From Natronospirillum sp965602035 (GTDB lineage: Bacteria > Pseudomonadota > Gammaproteobacteria > Pseudomonadales > Natronospirillaceae), in assembly GCA_965602035.1 (NCBI GenBank), contig OZ271919.1, positions 434,001-498,000 of the forward strand: DNA of 64,000 nucleotides, in the 5' to 3' direction. This document shows, in pieces, positions 50,798 to 59,262 of the stretch (its first letter is position 1; the number at the start of each line of letters is the position of its first letter). A program made the position numbers and the translations under genes. The notes below the pieces were generated by a model. That model was not told where the DNA came from. It ran no database searches and saw nothing but the letters and a program-made list of their open reading frames with translations.

Positions 50798-53191
50798 ATG
50801 AGCCTGGATACCGATGACGAGATTCTGCAGGACTTCCTGGTTGAAGCCGGCGAAATACTGGAGTCCCTGTCTGAACAGTTGGTCGAGCTCGAGCAGCGGC
50901 CGGACGATACGGATCTGCTGAACGCGATATTCCGTGGCTTCCATACCATAAAGGGTGGGGCCGGATTCCTTCAGCTCAACGCCCTGGTTGACTGTTGCCA
51001 TGTGGCTGAAAATGTCTTCGACGTGCTGCGCAAGCATGAACGTACCGTCACGTCCGACCTTATGGATACCGTTCTGAACGCGCTGGATACCGTCAACGAG
51101 ATGTTTGACCAGGTCCGGCAGGGTGAAGAACCCGCGAACGCCAGCCCGGATCTGCTCGCCGCATTGGAGCGGCTGACCTACCCCGAAGGTGACGAACCGG
51201 AGGAGTCCGCCGCTGATGCCGCGTCGGGCGAGGAAACTGCCGGTGAAGAAGACGACGACTCAGAGCCGGATTCAGACGGTGCCGACGAGAACGATGAGCC
51301 AGCCGTCAACGCGGAGAATGGCTCACCGGGCGATGACATTACCGACGACGAATTCGAGCAACTGCTGGACGCGCTGGATGAGAGCAAGAAGCAGGGTGTG
51401 GCTGCAGCGGCACAGCCGACCGGTGCCGCCGGATCAGAACCGGCCAGCTCCGACGGCCAGAGCGATGACGGCGGTGATGATGAAATCACCGACGACGAAT
51501 TTGAAGCCTTGCTGGATCAACTCCACGGTGAAGGCCAGTTTGACCCATCCAAGACGGCAGCGGGTGAAGCCCTCAAGAGCATCCGCAACGACGCGGAAGA
51601 CCAGCAGGCCGGTGACCAGCCCGGTAAGTCGACAGAGCCGGAAGGCAAGGGCGGCTCGGCAGCCGGCAGCGATTCCGACGAAATCACCGACGATGAATTT
51701 GAAGCCCTGCTCGATGAACTTCACGGCCGTGGACAGTTCGATGGCGGCGTCGCGGGGAAGTTTGATCAGGAATCCGTGCGCAAGGCCGCAGAATCGGAAG
51801 AGGGCGCGGATTCCGAGCCCGTTTCGGACCAGCCGGCCCGAAACAAGACAGCTCAGAAGGGCAGCGCCAAGAGCGCCGCTTCAGCCGCATCCGGTCAGAG
51901 CGGCAAGAGCAGTGGCGGCGGCAAGGGTAAGGGCGGTAAAGCGTCTGCCGGGTCAAAGCCGAAACCGGAGGCCGGACCGGAGCGGAAATCGGCAGACAAA
52001 GCGCCGGCACCGGCCGAAAAGCCGGCTATTCAGCAGGAAACAACGGTTCGGGTCGACACCAAACGCCTCGATGACATCGTCAACATGATGGGTGAACTGG
52101 TGCTGGTCCGTAACCGTCTGGTACGCCTCAGCGAGGGCGCCGGCGACCCGGAAATCAGCAAGACAGTGGCCAATCTGGATGTGGTCACGAATGACCTTCA
52201 GAATTCGGTAATGAAGACGCGCATGCAGCCGATCAAGAAGGTATTCGGTCGCTTCCCCCGCGTCGTACGTGATCTGGCACGCAGCCTGAAAAAGGAAATC
52301 AACCTGGAACTCGTCGGTGAGGATACGGACCTCGACAAGAACCTGGTCGAGGCCCTGGCGGACCCGCTCGTTCACCTGGTGCGAAATTCCGTGGATCACG
52401 GCATTGAACAACCCGATGTGCGCGAACAGAACGGCAAGCCGCGCATCGGAAAAATCATCCTGTCTGCCGAGCAGGAAGGCGACCATATCATGCTTGCCAT
52501 CCGCGATGACGGCGGCGGTATGGATGCCGACAAACTGCGGTCGATCGCCGTCAAACGGGGCGTAATGGATCAGGAGAGTGCCGATCGCCTTTCCGACAAG
52601 GAAGCCTACAACCTGATCTTCGCGCCGGGCTTTTCCACCAAGACCGAGATCACGGATGTGTCGGGCCGAGGTGTGGGCATGGACGTGGTGAAAACCAAGA
52701 TCGCCCAGCTCAACGGATTTATCGATATCGAATCGAAAATGGGTGAAGGTACGGTCATCCGGATCAAGGTGCCGCTGACCCTGGCCATAATGCCGACGCT
52801 GATGGTGACACTGCAGGAGCAGACTTTTGCACTGCCGCTTGTTAACGTGGATGAAATTTTCCATCTGGACCTGACCCGCACTAATGTGGTGGACGGTCGG
52901 GAAGTCGTCATCGTCCGTGGCAAGCCACTGCCGTTGTTTTATCTGAAGCGCTGGCTGGTGCGCGGTGCTGTGACACATGGTGAGGAATCCGGCCACGTAG
53001 TGGTGGTATCGGTCGGGTCGCAGAAAGTCGGCTTCGTCGTGGATCAGTTGGTAGGGCAGGAAGAAGTGGTGATCAAACCGCTTGGCAAGAGCCTGCATGG
53101 TACCGCCGGCATGGCCGGTGCGACCATAACCGGCGATGGTCGGATCGCGTTGATACTGGATGTGCCGAGTATGTTGAAGGAATATGCCTGA
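50798..53191 (+). CDS. cheA: Chemotaxis histidine kinase CheA
   Basis: A 797-residue kinase that reads chemoreceptor state and phosphorylates CheY and CheB. Order: HPt domain with the phosphorylated His in RGFHTIKGGAGFLQ (about 46-60); a long acidic linker (about 130-410) with three copies of a DDEFEALLD-type motif (about residues 178-192, 226-250, 294-316); a Lys/Gly-rich segment; dimerisation; the ATP domain with LVHLVRNSVDHGIE, GGGMD and GRGVGMDVV; and a CheW-like domain. The linker copies resemble the part of CheA that binds ParP in other polar-array bacteria. Confidence 0.96.
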   Translation: MSLDTDDEILQDFLVEAGEILESLSEQLVELEQRPDDTDLLNAIFRGFHTIKGGAGFLQLNALVDCCHVAENVFDVLRKHERTVTSDLMDTVLNALDTVNEMFDQVRQGEEPANASPDLLAALERLTYPEGDEPEESAADAASGEETAGEEDDDSEPDSDGADENDEPAVNAENGSPGDDITDDEFEQLLDALDESKKQGVAAAAQPTGAAGSEPASSDGQSDDGGDDEITDDEFEALLDQLHGEGQFDPSKTAAGEALKSIRNDAEDQQAGDQPGKSTEPEGKGGSAAGSDSDEITDDEFEALLDELHGRGQFDGGVAGKFDQESVRKAAESEEGADSEPVSDQPARNKTAQKGSAKSAASAASGQSGKSSGGGKGKGGKASAGSKPKPEAGPERKSADKAPAPAEKPAIQQETTVRVDTKRLDDIVNMMGELVLVRNRLVRLSEGAGDPEISKTVANLDVVTNDLQNSVMKTRMQPIKKVFGRFPRVVRDLARSLKKEINLELVGEDTDLDKNLVEALADPLVHLVRNSVDHGIEQPDVREQNGKPRIGKIILSAEQEGDHIMLAIRDDGGGMDADKLRSIAVKRGVMDQESADRLSDKEAYNLIFAPGFSTKTEITDVSGRGVGMDVVKTKIAQLNGFIDIESKMGEGTVIRIKVPLTLAIMPTLMVTLQEQTFALPLVNVDEIFHLDLTRTNVVDGREVVIVRGKPLPLFYLKRWLVRGAVTHGEESGHVVVVSVGSQKVGFVVDQLVGQEEVVIKPLGKSLHGTAGMAGATITGDGRIALILDVPSMLKEYA

Positions 53192-53251
53192 GCGATCGTT
53201 GGCTGATCGATTCACTCAGAGGGGCGACGCCTGACCTGGAGAACTGAACGC

Positions 53252-54280
53252 ATGCCTGTAACCGTATTGGTTGTTGATGATTCCGCTTTCTTCCGGCATC
53301 AGGTCATTGCCATTCTTCGCGGACATCCCGAACTCAAGGTCGTGGGCACCGCGAGCCATGGCAAGGAAGCCATTGATCAGTCGCTCAAACTGAAGCCTGA
53401 CGTGATCACCATGGACTACGAGATGCCGATCATGGATGGCATCTCCGCGGTGCGTGAAATCATGGCGCGCCAACCCACTCCCATTCTCATGTTCTCGTCG
53501 CTCACCACGTCGGGTGCCCGTGTGACACTGGACGCGCTGGACGCCGGTGCGGTCGATTACCTGCCCAAGTTCCGCGAGGACATGCGTGAGAACGAGCGGC
53601 TGAAGAACCAACTGGCCGAGAAACTGCTCGCGGTCGTGCGTAAAGGCGGCAAGGGCAAGCCGCTTACGGCGGCAGAGCCGGCACCATCAAGGCCGCCGGC
53701 GCGCCCGCGCCTCAGCCCCCGCCCTGAACTGATCCTGGTCGGTACCAGCACGGGCGGACCCGTAGCACTGCAGAAATTTCTCACGCAGTTGCCGGCCGGC
53801 TTCAATATTCCGATCCTGCTGGTACAGCATATGCCGGCCGCGTTCACGGGGCCGTTTGCAGAACGGCTTGATCGCCAGTGCAATATCCGGGTGCGGGAAG
53901 CCACCAACAATGCGGTACTGGAGCCCGGTCTGGCGCTGCTGGCGCCCGGCGGTCAGCAGATGATGCTGTCCTCGCGGGAGCGCGTACGAGTGCTCCCGGG
54001 CGATGAACGCCTCAACTACAAGCCGTCGGTGGATCTCTGCTTCAGCAGCGCTGCCAAGTACTACACTAACCGGGTACTGGCGATTGTTCTAACCGGCATG
54101 GGGGCCGACGGACGCGACGGTGCCAGACTGCTCAAGCAGGCAGGGGCCAGTGTCTGGACACAGGACAGCGCCAGTTGCGTTATTGATGGTATGCCGGGCG
54201 CCGTGCGGAAGGCCGGTCTGTCCGATGCCGACATCCCGCTGGACAATATGGCAAAGGTTTTGCTTGATGCTCTACATTAG
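53252..54280 (+). CDS. cheB: Chemotaxis methylesterase / response regulator CheB
   Basis: Removes methyl groups from chemoreceptors when phosphorylated. The 342 residues comprise a receiver domain (acceptor Asp in TMDYEMPIMDG) and a catalytic domain with Ser in GTSTGGP, His in QHMPAAFTGPFAERL and Asp in LTGMGADGRDGA. All catalytic residues are present. No cheR is near it in the window. Confidence 0.96.
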   Translation: MPVTVLVVDDSAFFRHQVIAILRGHPELKVVGTASHGKEAIDQSLKLKPDVITMDYEMPIMDGISAVREIMARQPTPILMFSSLTTSGARVTLDALDAGAVDYLPKFREDMRENERLKNQLAEKLLAVVRKGGKGKPLTAAEPAPSRPPARPRLSPRPELILVGTSTGGPVALQKFLTQLPAGFNIPILLVQHMPAAFTGPFAERLDRQCNIRVREATNNAVLEPGLALLAPGGQQMMLSSRERVRVLPGDERLNYKPSVDLCFSSAAKYYTNRVLAIVLTGMGADGRDGARLLKQAGASVWTQDSASCVIDGMPGAVRKAGLSDADIPLDNMAKVLLDALH

Positions 54281-54367
54281 CGGGATACTCGCCGGATTCC
54301 CGTACAGTCGGGCAACAGCAGGCTGCAGCGGGCCGGCAGGCGAACTTTGTGACGGGAGAATCACAGC

Positions 54368-55150
54368 GTGCATGTCTGGGCGATAGCAAATCAGAAAGGC
54401 GGCGTCGGAAAAACGACAACCGTGGTGAACCTGGGCGCCCTGCTGGCCGAGGAGGGCCACCGCGTGCTGCTGGTCGATATGGATCCACAGGGGAGTCTGA
54501 CCAGCTACTTCAAGTTCAATCCCGATGAGCTCGAGCACAGCGTGTATGATCTGTTCATGCATCAGGGCAAGGTGCCCGACAACCTGGCGGGGCAATTACT
54601 GCAGGAGACCGGCACCGATAACCTCGAACTCATGCCGGCCAGCTCGGCACTGGCCACTCTGGAGCGCAATATTTCCCAGCAGGGCGGTATGGGGCTAGTG
54701 CTCTCGCGGGCGCTGACACAGTTGTGGGACGACTTCGACTACGTGCTGATCGACACGCCACCCCTGCTGGGTGTGCTGCTGATCAATGCGATGGCGGCGT
54801 CGCAACTGCTGGTGATTCCGGTACAGACCGAGTTCATGGCCCTGAAGGGGCTCGAACGTATGATGCATACGCTGAAAATGGTCGCCGGGTCGCGACATAC
54901 CCCGATGCGACACATCATCGTTCCGACCATGTTCGATCGTCGAACCCAGGCCTCACAACGCGCCTGGCGGGCCATGCGAAATCAGTATGAAGACACGCTC
55001 TGGCACTCGGTTATCCCGGTAGACACACGCCTCAGAGATGCGTCACGGGAAGGCGTTGGTGTGAACCGTATCGATCCTGAAGGCCGGGCGAACAAGGCGT
55101 ACCGGTCTCTGCTCAAAGCAGTGCTGAAACTGGAGTCAGAAGGCGCATGA
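54368..55150 (+). CDS. parC: Array-positioning ATPase ParC (ParA/Soj-like)
   Basis: A 260-residue ParA-type ATPase with NQKGGVGKTTTVVNLG and VDMDPQGSLTSY. Beside cheA/cheB and a parP gene, such proteins place chemoreceptor arrays at the pole. The name is shared with a topoisomerase subunit, to which it is unrelated. The GTG at 54368 follows GGGAG. The stop overlaps the parP start. Confidence 0.88.
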   Translation: MHVWAIANQKGGVGKTTTVVNLGALLAEEGHRVLLVDMDPQGSLTSYFKFNPDELEHSVYDLFMHQGKVPDNLAGQLLQETGTDNLELMPASSALATLERNISQQGGMGLVLSRALTQLWDDFDYVLIDTPPLLGVLLINAMAASQLLVIPVQTEFMALKGLERMMHTLKMVAGSRHTPMRHIIVPTMFDRRTQASQRAWRAMRNQYEDTLWHSVIPVDTRLRDASREGVGVNRIDPEGRANKAYRSLLKAVLKLESEGA

Positions 55151-56079
55151 GTGAACGTCGGCGCGCACAGGTGACGAAAACGGAACGGCGACCGACAGCT
55201 ACGGCACATCGGCCTCAGGCCGCCCTGAGCGACTACCTGGCGACCATGCTCGAGGAAGTGACCGAGGATCTCGCTGAGGAGGATCTCGTCGAGGAAGAGG
55301 ATGCCGAGGAGGCGTCCGAAGCCTCGGAGCCGGCTGACGATTCGCAGCCGGAAAACGAACAGGCCCGGCAGGCTGAACCGGAGCCGGAGCCGGAAGCGAC
55401 GCCCGAAGAAGCCGTATCAGACCCGGTAACAACAGTGTCAGCCCGGGCTCATTCGCCGGCGTCGGTGGAGGAGGAGCCTGAAGCACCGGTGCTGGAGCCG
55501 CAGATCGAAGCGGCCGCTGCCGACGAGCTGGCCTGGGAAGAAAACGGCCGACCGGCCTGGGCACAGACCCGTTTCGACTGTTTGCTGTTCAAGGTGGATG
55601 GACTGTCACTGGCCGTACCCATGGTACTGCTCGGTACAATACACCCGCTTGATCGGGACCTGACGCCGTTGTTCGGTCAGCCGGACTGGTTTATGGGGTT
55701 GTATCCGGTCACCGACAAACGCAATATCCGCGTCGTGGAAACTGCCCGGCTGGTCATGCCCGAGCGGTACCGCGAAGAAGCAAAAAAATCGCTGCGCTAC
55801 GCAATCGGTATTCACGGCTGCAATTGGGCGCTGGCGGCCCATGAGGTTGTGGGGTCGGTGACCCTGAGTCCGGAGGATGTAAAGTGGCGCCGCGGTCGCA
55901 GCCGTCGCCCCTGGCTTGCCGGCACGGTAGTTGACCGAATGTGCGCACTGCTGGATCTGCAGGCACTGGAAAGCACGCTGTTGCGTGATCAGGGTCGGCC
56001 GGATTCGGTCCGGCGGGGAGCGGCTCGGCCGGACGCGGCTCGGCCGGACGCGGCCCGACCATCCCACACCGACCGCTGA
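55147..56079 (+). CDS. parP: Array-positioning protein ParP (CheW-like domain)
   Basis: A 310-residue protein. The first half is acidic and Pro/Ala/Glu-rich; the second (about 135-290) is a divergent CheW-like domain (FDCLLFKVDGLSLAVPMVLL). ParP in other bacteria links ParC, CheA and the receptors. The last 20 residues are built of 15-bp DNA repeats (AARPD units). The start overlaps the parC stop (ATGA). Confidence 0.82.
   Translation: MSERRRAQVTKTERRPTATAHRPQAALSDYLATMLEEVTEDLAEEDLVEEEDAEEASEASEPADDSQPENEQARQAEPEPEPEATPEEAVSDPVTTVSARAHSPASVEEEPEAPVLEPQIEAAAADELAWEENGRPAWAQTRFDCLLFKVDGLSLAVPMVLLGTIHPLDRDLTPLFGQPDWFMGLYPVTDKRNIRVVETARLVMPERYREEAKKSLRYAIGIHGCNWALAAHEVVGSVTLSPEDVKWRRGRSRRPWLAGTVVDRMCALLDLQALESTLLRDQGRPDSVRRGAARPDAARPDAARPSHTDR
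56020..56064 (+). repeat. Three-copy 15-bp tandem repeat at the 3' end of parP
   Basis: GCGGCTCGGCCGGAC occurs twice exactly (56020-56034, 56035-56049) followed by GCGGCCCGACCATCC (56050-56064). It encodes AARPD repeats. The unit resembles the 15-mers at 38546-38590. Confidence 0.85.
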
Positions 56080-56109
56080 GCGGATCGAGTTTCACGAGGA
56101 GAGACTGGC

Positions 56110-56589
56110 ATGAACATGCACGATTCAAAAGGTAACGATGATCCGGTCCTGCAGTGGGTCACATTCCGCCTTGGCGACGAAAGCTACGGCATCAATGTAA
56201 TGCAGGTACAGGAAGTACTGCGGCATACCGACATAGCGCCGGTTCCTGGTGCACCGGGCTATGTGTTGGGCATTATCAATCTGCGCGGCAATGTGGTCAC
56301 GGTGATCGATACCCGTGATCGGTTCGGGTTGCCCGCTGCCGAGGTAACCGACAACACCCGTATCGTGATCATCGAAAGCGATGGGCAGGTCATTGGTATT
56401 ATGGTTGATGCTGTCACTGAGGTTGTGTACCTGCGACAGTCGGAGATAGAAACCGCACCCAATGTCGGCACCGATGAGTCATCGCGGTTTATACAGGGTG
56501 TATGCCACAAGAACGACGAACTGCTGATTCTGGTTGATCTGGACAAGTTGCTGTCCGATGACGAGTGGGCCGAGATCAACGAACTGTAG
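56110..56589 (+). CDS. cheW: Chemotaxis coupling protein CheW
   Basis: Couples chemoreceptors to CheA. The 159-residue protein has VTFRLGDESYGINVMQVQEV, PGYVLGIINLRGNVVTVID and the V..VTEVVYL segment, all standard. It follows parP by 30 bp. Confidence 0.96.
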   Translation: MNMHDSKGNDDPVLQWVTFRLGDESYGINVMQVQEVLRHTDIAPVPGAPGYVLGIINLRGNVVTVIDTRDRFGLPAAEVTDNTRIVIIESDGQVIGIMVDAVTEVVYLRQSEIETAPNVGTDESSRFIQGVCHKNDELLILVDLDKLLSDDEWAEINEL

Positions 56590-56678
56590 GGTCGCTTCTG
56601 TCAGTCTTTTGGCACATCGGCTGGCACTGAAATTGCAGATCTCCGGGGGAATGTACGAATTCTGTCCAGGGGGATGCT

Positions 56679-57119
56679 ATGGACCCGTCATTTGCCGGCA
56701 CCCTGCTGATCATCATCGGCGCTTCCGGTCTGCTGACATTGATTGTGCTCACGTTGATGCGCCGGGCCGCCGCCCGGCGTCGGCGGCTGCAATTGGAACT
56801 GGACCGGCTGCGCAATGATTTCGCCATGGTGCAGGCCGGCAACATCGGCCTCGGCAAGGCGCTGATGCGACTCCAGCGACAGATTCACCAGGCGAACACC
56901 ACGCCAGAGCCCGCGGCTACGAAGGGCAGTCCAGCCGGAGCTGCGGAACAGGCCAGCCGTTCCGCAGCCAATGATGAACCCGAGTTCGAGCGTGCCGAGC
57001 AGTTGTTGCGGGCAGGGGCAACACTGGAGCAGGTCACACGGGAAACTGGGCTGACCCGATCAGAAGCTGAGTTGATGCAACTCCTTCAGCATCCGGGCTA
57101 TGAGGTCGCCACCGGCTGA
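56679..57119 (+). CDS. DUF2802 family protein
   Basis: A 146-residue protein with an N-terminal transmembrane helix (TLLIIIGASGLLTLIVLTLM), a basic coiled segment, and a C-terminal small helical motif (LLRAGATLEQVTRETGLTRS). The family closes the chemotaxis operon in pseudomonads, as here. Its function is not known. Confidence 0.82.
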   Translation: MDPSFAGTLLIIIGASGLLTLIVLTLMRRAAARRRRLQLELDRLRNDFAMVQAGNIGLGKALMRLQRQIHQANTTPEPAATKGSPAGAAEQASRSAANDEPEFERAEQLLRAGATLEQVTRETGLTRSEAELMQLLQHPGYEVATG

Positions 57120-57131
57120 GTCGGGCGGGGA

Positions 57132-57428
57132 TCAGTCCATTTGGACGATTTCGACCCCCAGTTCAAACCGCCCTCCGTCAAGCGCGTCTGCGCGGGTTAC
57201 CCGAACCTGGGCGTCCAGGGGTGAAAACTGGCTGGAAGACGCCGGAACATGCACCGTGAGTTCCGTATCAGGCGATACGTCCCGGGTGACCTGCAACAGC
57301 ATCCCGATTGCGCTCAGATCCCGACACAGTGCCTCCTCGCTGGTGCCATCCGGGAAGGTAACAACGGCCTGTGCATCCAGATGCATTCGCCGATAGCTGC
57401 GTTTTTCACTGTAATCCCGATCCATCAT
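57132..57428 (-). CDS. PilZ-domain protein
   Basis: A 98-residue single PilZ domain. The c-di-GMP-binding signatures are visible as KRSYRRMHL (RxxxR) and RDLSAIGM (D-x-S-x-x-G). Such proteins bind c-di-GMP and alter a partner. It is convergent with the chemotaxis operon. ATGs at 57428 and 57425 are both possible starts. Confidence 0.88.
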   Translation of the reverse strand: MMDRDYSEKRSYRRMHLDAQAVVTFPDGTSEEALCRDLSAIGMLLQVTRDVSPDTELTVHVPASSSQFSPLDAQVRVTRADALDGGRFELGVEIVQMD

Positions 57429-57469
57429 CGCTCTAGGTCCCCGTTGTCTGGCGCTATCCGGTTGTAACG

Positions 57470-57498
57470 TTTATAGGGTTTTGCCGGTGCGCTGTCAA
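57470..57498 (-). promoter_or_regulatory. Sigma-70 promoter of the PilZ gene
   Basis: On the minus strand TTGACA (57498-57493), a 17 bp spacer and TATAAA (57475-57470) lie about 45 bp before the start. This is the best sigma-70 match in the window. Confidence 0.75.
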
Positions 57499-57562
57499 AA
57501 CCGGATTTGTCACGGCCATGTCTTGCAGGCCATACAGCGACGCGTTAGGCTCCCTCACACCC

Positions 57563-58765
57563 ATGGCAACAGAGATTCACCCGGTGGCTAAGGCAACCCT
57601 ACTGCTCATTGACGACGATGCGTCAGTGCGGGAATCGATGGCCGGGTACCTGGAAGATTCAGGCTATCGGGTGATGCAGGCAGCCGACGGTGAAACCGGC
57701 CTGGCCGCCTACCAACAGAACACACCGGATCTTATTCTGTGCGACCTGCGCATGCCCCGTAAAGATGGTCTGGGTGTGCTTCAGTCCATCGTGGATGCGG
57801 GCCATGAGACCCCCTTTATTGTTATTTCGGGTGCCGGGGTCATGTCCGACGTGGTCACCGCGCTGCGCTTGGGCGCGTCCGATTTCATTGTCAAACCGGT
57901 AACCGACATGGCGGTCGTGGAACACGCCATTGACAAGGTCATGGAACGGTCACGGTTGCTGGCAGAGAACGCGTCATATCGGGAGACGCTGGAAGCCACC
58001 AACCAGCGCCTGGAAGCTACCGTGGAAACGCTTGAGGCGGACCTGCGCGCGGGCCGTCATGTGCAGCAGGCCATGTTGCCCTCGAGGCCATTCCGGGCCG
58101 GTGATATCACGGTGGATTATCGCCTGTTGCCGTCGCTTTTTCTCAGTGGCGATTACGTAGACTACTTCGAACTGCAACCCGGCGTGCTGCTGCACTATAT
58201 CGTGGATGTCTCGGGGCATGGTGTATCCTCTGCCATGGTGACCATTCTGCTGCGCAATGAAGTCAACCGCCTGCGCACGGAATGGCGCTACAGTATTTCC
58301 CGGGTAATAGAGCAGCCGGCACGCGTTCTGGCGCACCTCAATCGTGAGCTGCTGCGCAGCCGGATCGGCAAGCATGCAACCCTGTTTATCGGGCTGCTGG
58401 ATACACACAGCGGGGTTTACCGGTATGCCAATGCCGGCCATTTCCCGTATCCGGTCATTTATGATGGCACAACCGTAAGAACTCTGGAAAAGCCGAGCGC
58501 GCCGATTGGCCTGTTGGCGGATCCGGCGTATGCTGAATACGAGTTCCAGTATGCCGGTGATCTGTCGGTTGCGCTTGCCTCCGACGGGTTGTTGGAGATT
58601 GATGCCTGCGAGTCCCTGGCAGCACGGGAAAAGCGGTGGCAGGAGCAGGTGGTCGAGAATGAATTCGATATTACCGCATTGTCGGAGGCGACTGGCATAG
58701 ACGGGTTGGCCGATGTGCCGGACGATATTACAGTGATGACACTTACGCATCGGAAGAAGTCGTAG
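57563..58765 (+). CDS. Response regulator with PP2C phosphatase domain (HsbR-like)
   Basis: A 400-residue protein with an N-terminal receiver domain (LLIDDDASV, CDLRMPRKDG, KPVTD), a coiled-coil linker (about 125-165) and a SpoIIE/PP2C phosphatase domain (FLSGDYVDYF, VDVSGHGVSSAM, SDGLLEID). The next gene encodes a STAS protein, so it probably removes phosphate from that protein. The pair matches HsbR/HsbA of P. aeruginosa, which control swimming versus biofilm through FlgM and a diguanylate cyclase. A GTG at 57584 is an alternative start. Confidence 0.85.
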   Translation: MATEIHPVAKATLLLIDDDASVRESMAGYLEDSGYRVMQAADGETGLAAYQQNTPDLILCDLRMPRKDGLGVLQSIVDAGHETPFIVISGAGVMSDVVTALRLGASDFIVKPVTDMAVVEHAIDKVMERSRLLAENASYRETLEATNQRLEATVETLEADLRAGRHVQQAMLPSRPFRAGDITVDYRLLPSLFLSGDYVDYFELQPGVLLHYIVDVSGHGVSSAMVTILLRNEVNRLRTEWRYSISRVIEQPARVLAHLNRELLRSRIGKHATLFIGLLDTHSGVYRYANAGHFPYPVIYDGTTVRTLEKPSAPIGLLADPAYAEYEFQYAGDLSVALASDGLLEIDACESLAAREKRWQEQVVENEFDITALSEATGIDGLADVPDDITVMTLTHRKKS

Positions 58766-58768
58766 CGT

Positions 58769-59260
58769 ATGAAGAAAGGTCAGATTCTTGATGCAGAAGC
58801 GGGCCAGACCTACGTATTGAAACTGGTCGGTGATGTGCGTCTGACGCTGTCCACCACGCTGGAAAAATGCATCCAGAAAATGCTGGCGGCCCGGCATTTC
58901 AGGCAGGTCGTTGTTGACCTGTCAGAGACCGACAACATCGACAGTACGAGTCTGGGAATGCTGGCCAAGCTGAGCATGCATGTACAGAACAGCATGCGTA
59001 TCACCCCGGTGCTGGTCTACGGTTCACCGGACATTCATCGGGTTCTGGTCAGCATGGGTTTCGAAGAACAGGTGTACCATCTGGTGGATCATTCCGAACT
59101 GCAGGATATGCCGGCGCAGGAAGTCACGGCAGCAGTGGGCACCGAATCCGAAGTGCAGGCCCATGTCATTGAAGCCCACAAGGCACTGATGTCACTGAAC
59201 GAGCAGAATGCGGATGCATTTCGCGATCTGGTCTGCGCGCTAGAGAGCGGAGGCTGCTGA
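58769..59260 (+). CDS. STAS-domain anti-sigma factor antagonist (HsbA-like)
   Basis: A 163-residue protein with a STAS domain and the phospho-acceptor serine region ETDNIDSTSLGML (about 50-62). A C-terminal helical extension (about 110-163) is unlike minimal SpoIIAA proteins and fits HsbA. It starts 3 bp after the phosphatase gene. It likely binds an anti-sigma factor such as FlgM when unphosphorylated. Confidence 0.83.
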   Translation: MKKGQILDAEAGQTYVLKLVGDVRLTLSTTLEKCIQKMLAARHFRQVVVDLSETDNIDSTSLGMLAKLSMHVQNSMRITPVLVYGSPDIHRVLVSMGFEEQVYHLVDHSELQDMPAQEVTAAVGTESEVQAHVIEAHKALMSLNEQNADAFRDLVCALESGGC

Positions 59261-59262
59261 TC

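Noticed and set aside
51953..53215. 420-codon antisense open frame over cheA
   Set aside because: cheA has full domain motifs in its own frame; the antisense translation shows no family signature and long shadows are common in G+C-rich DNA.
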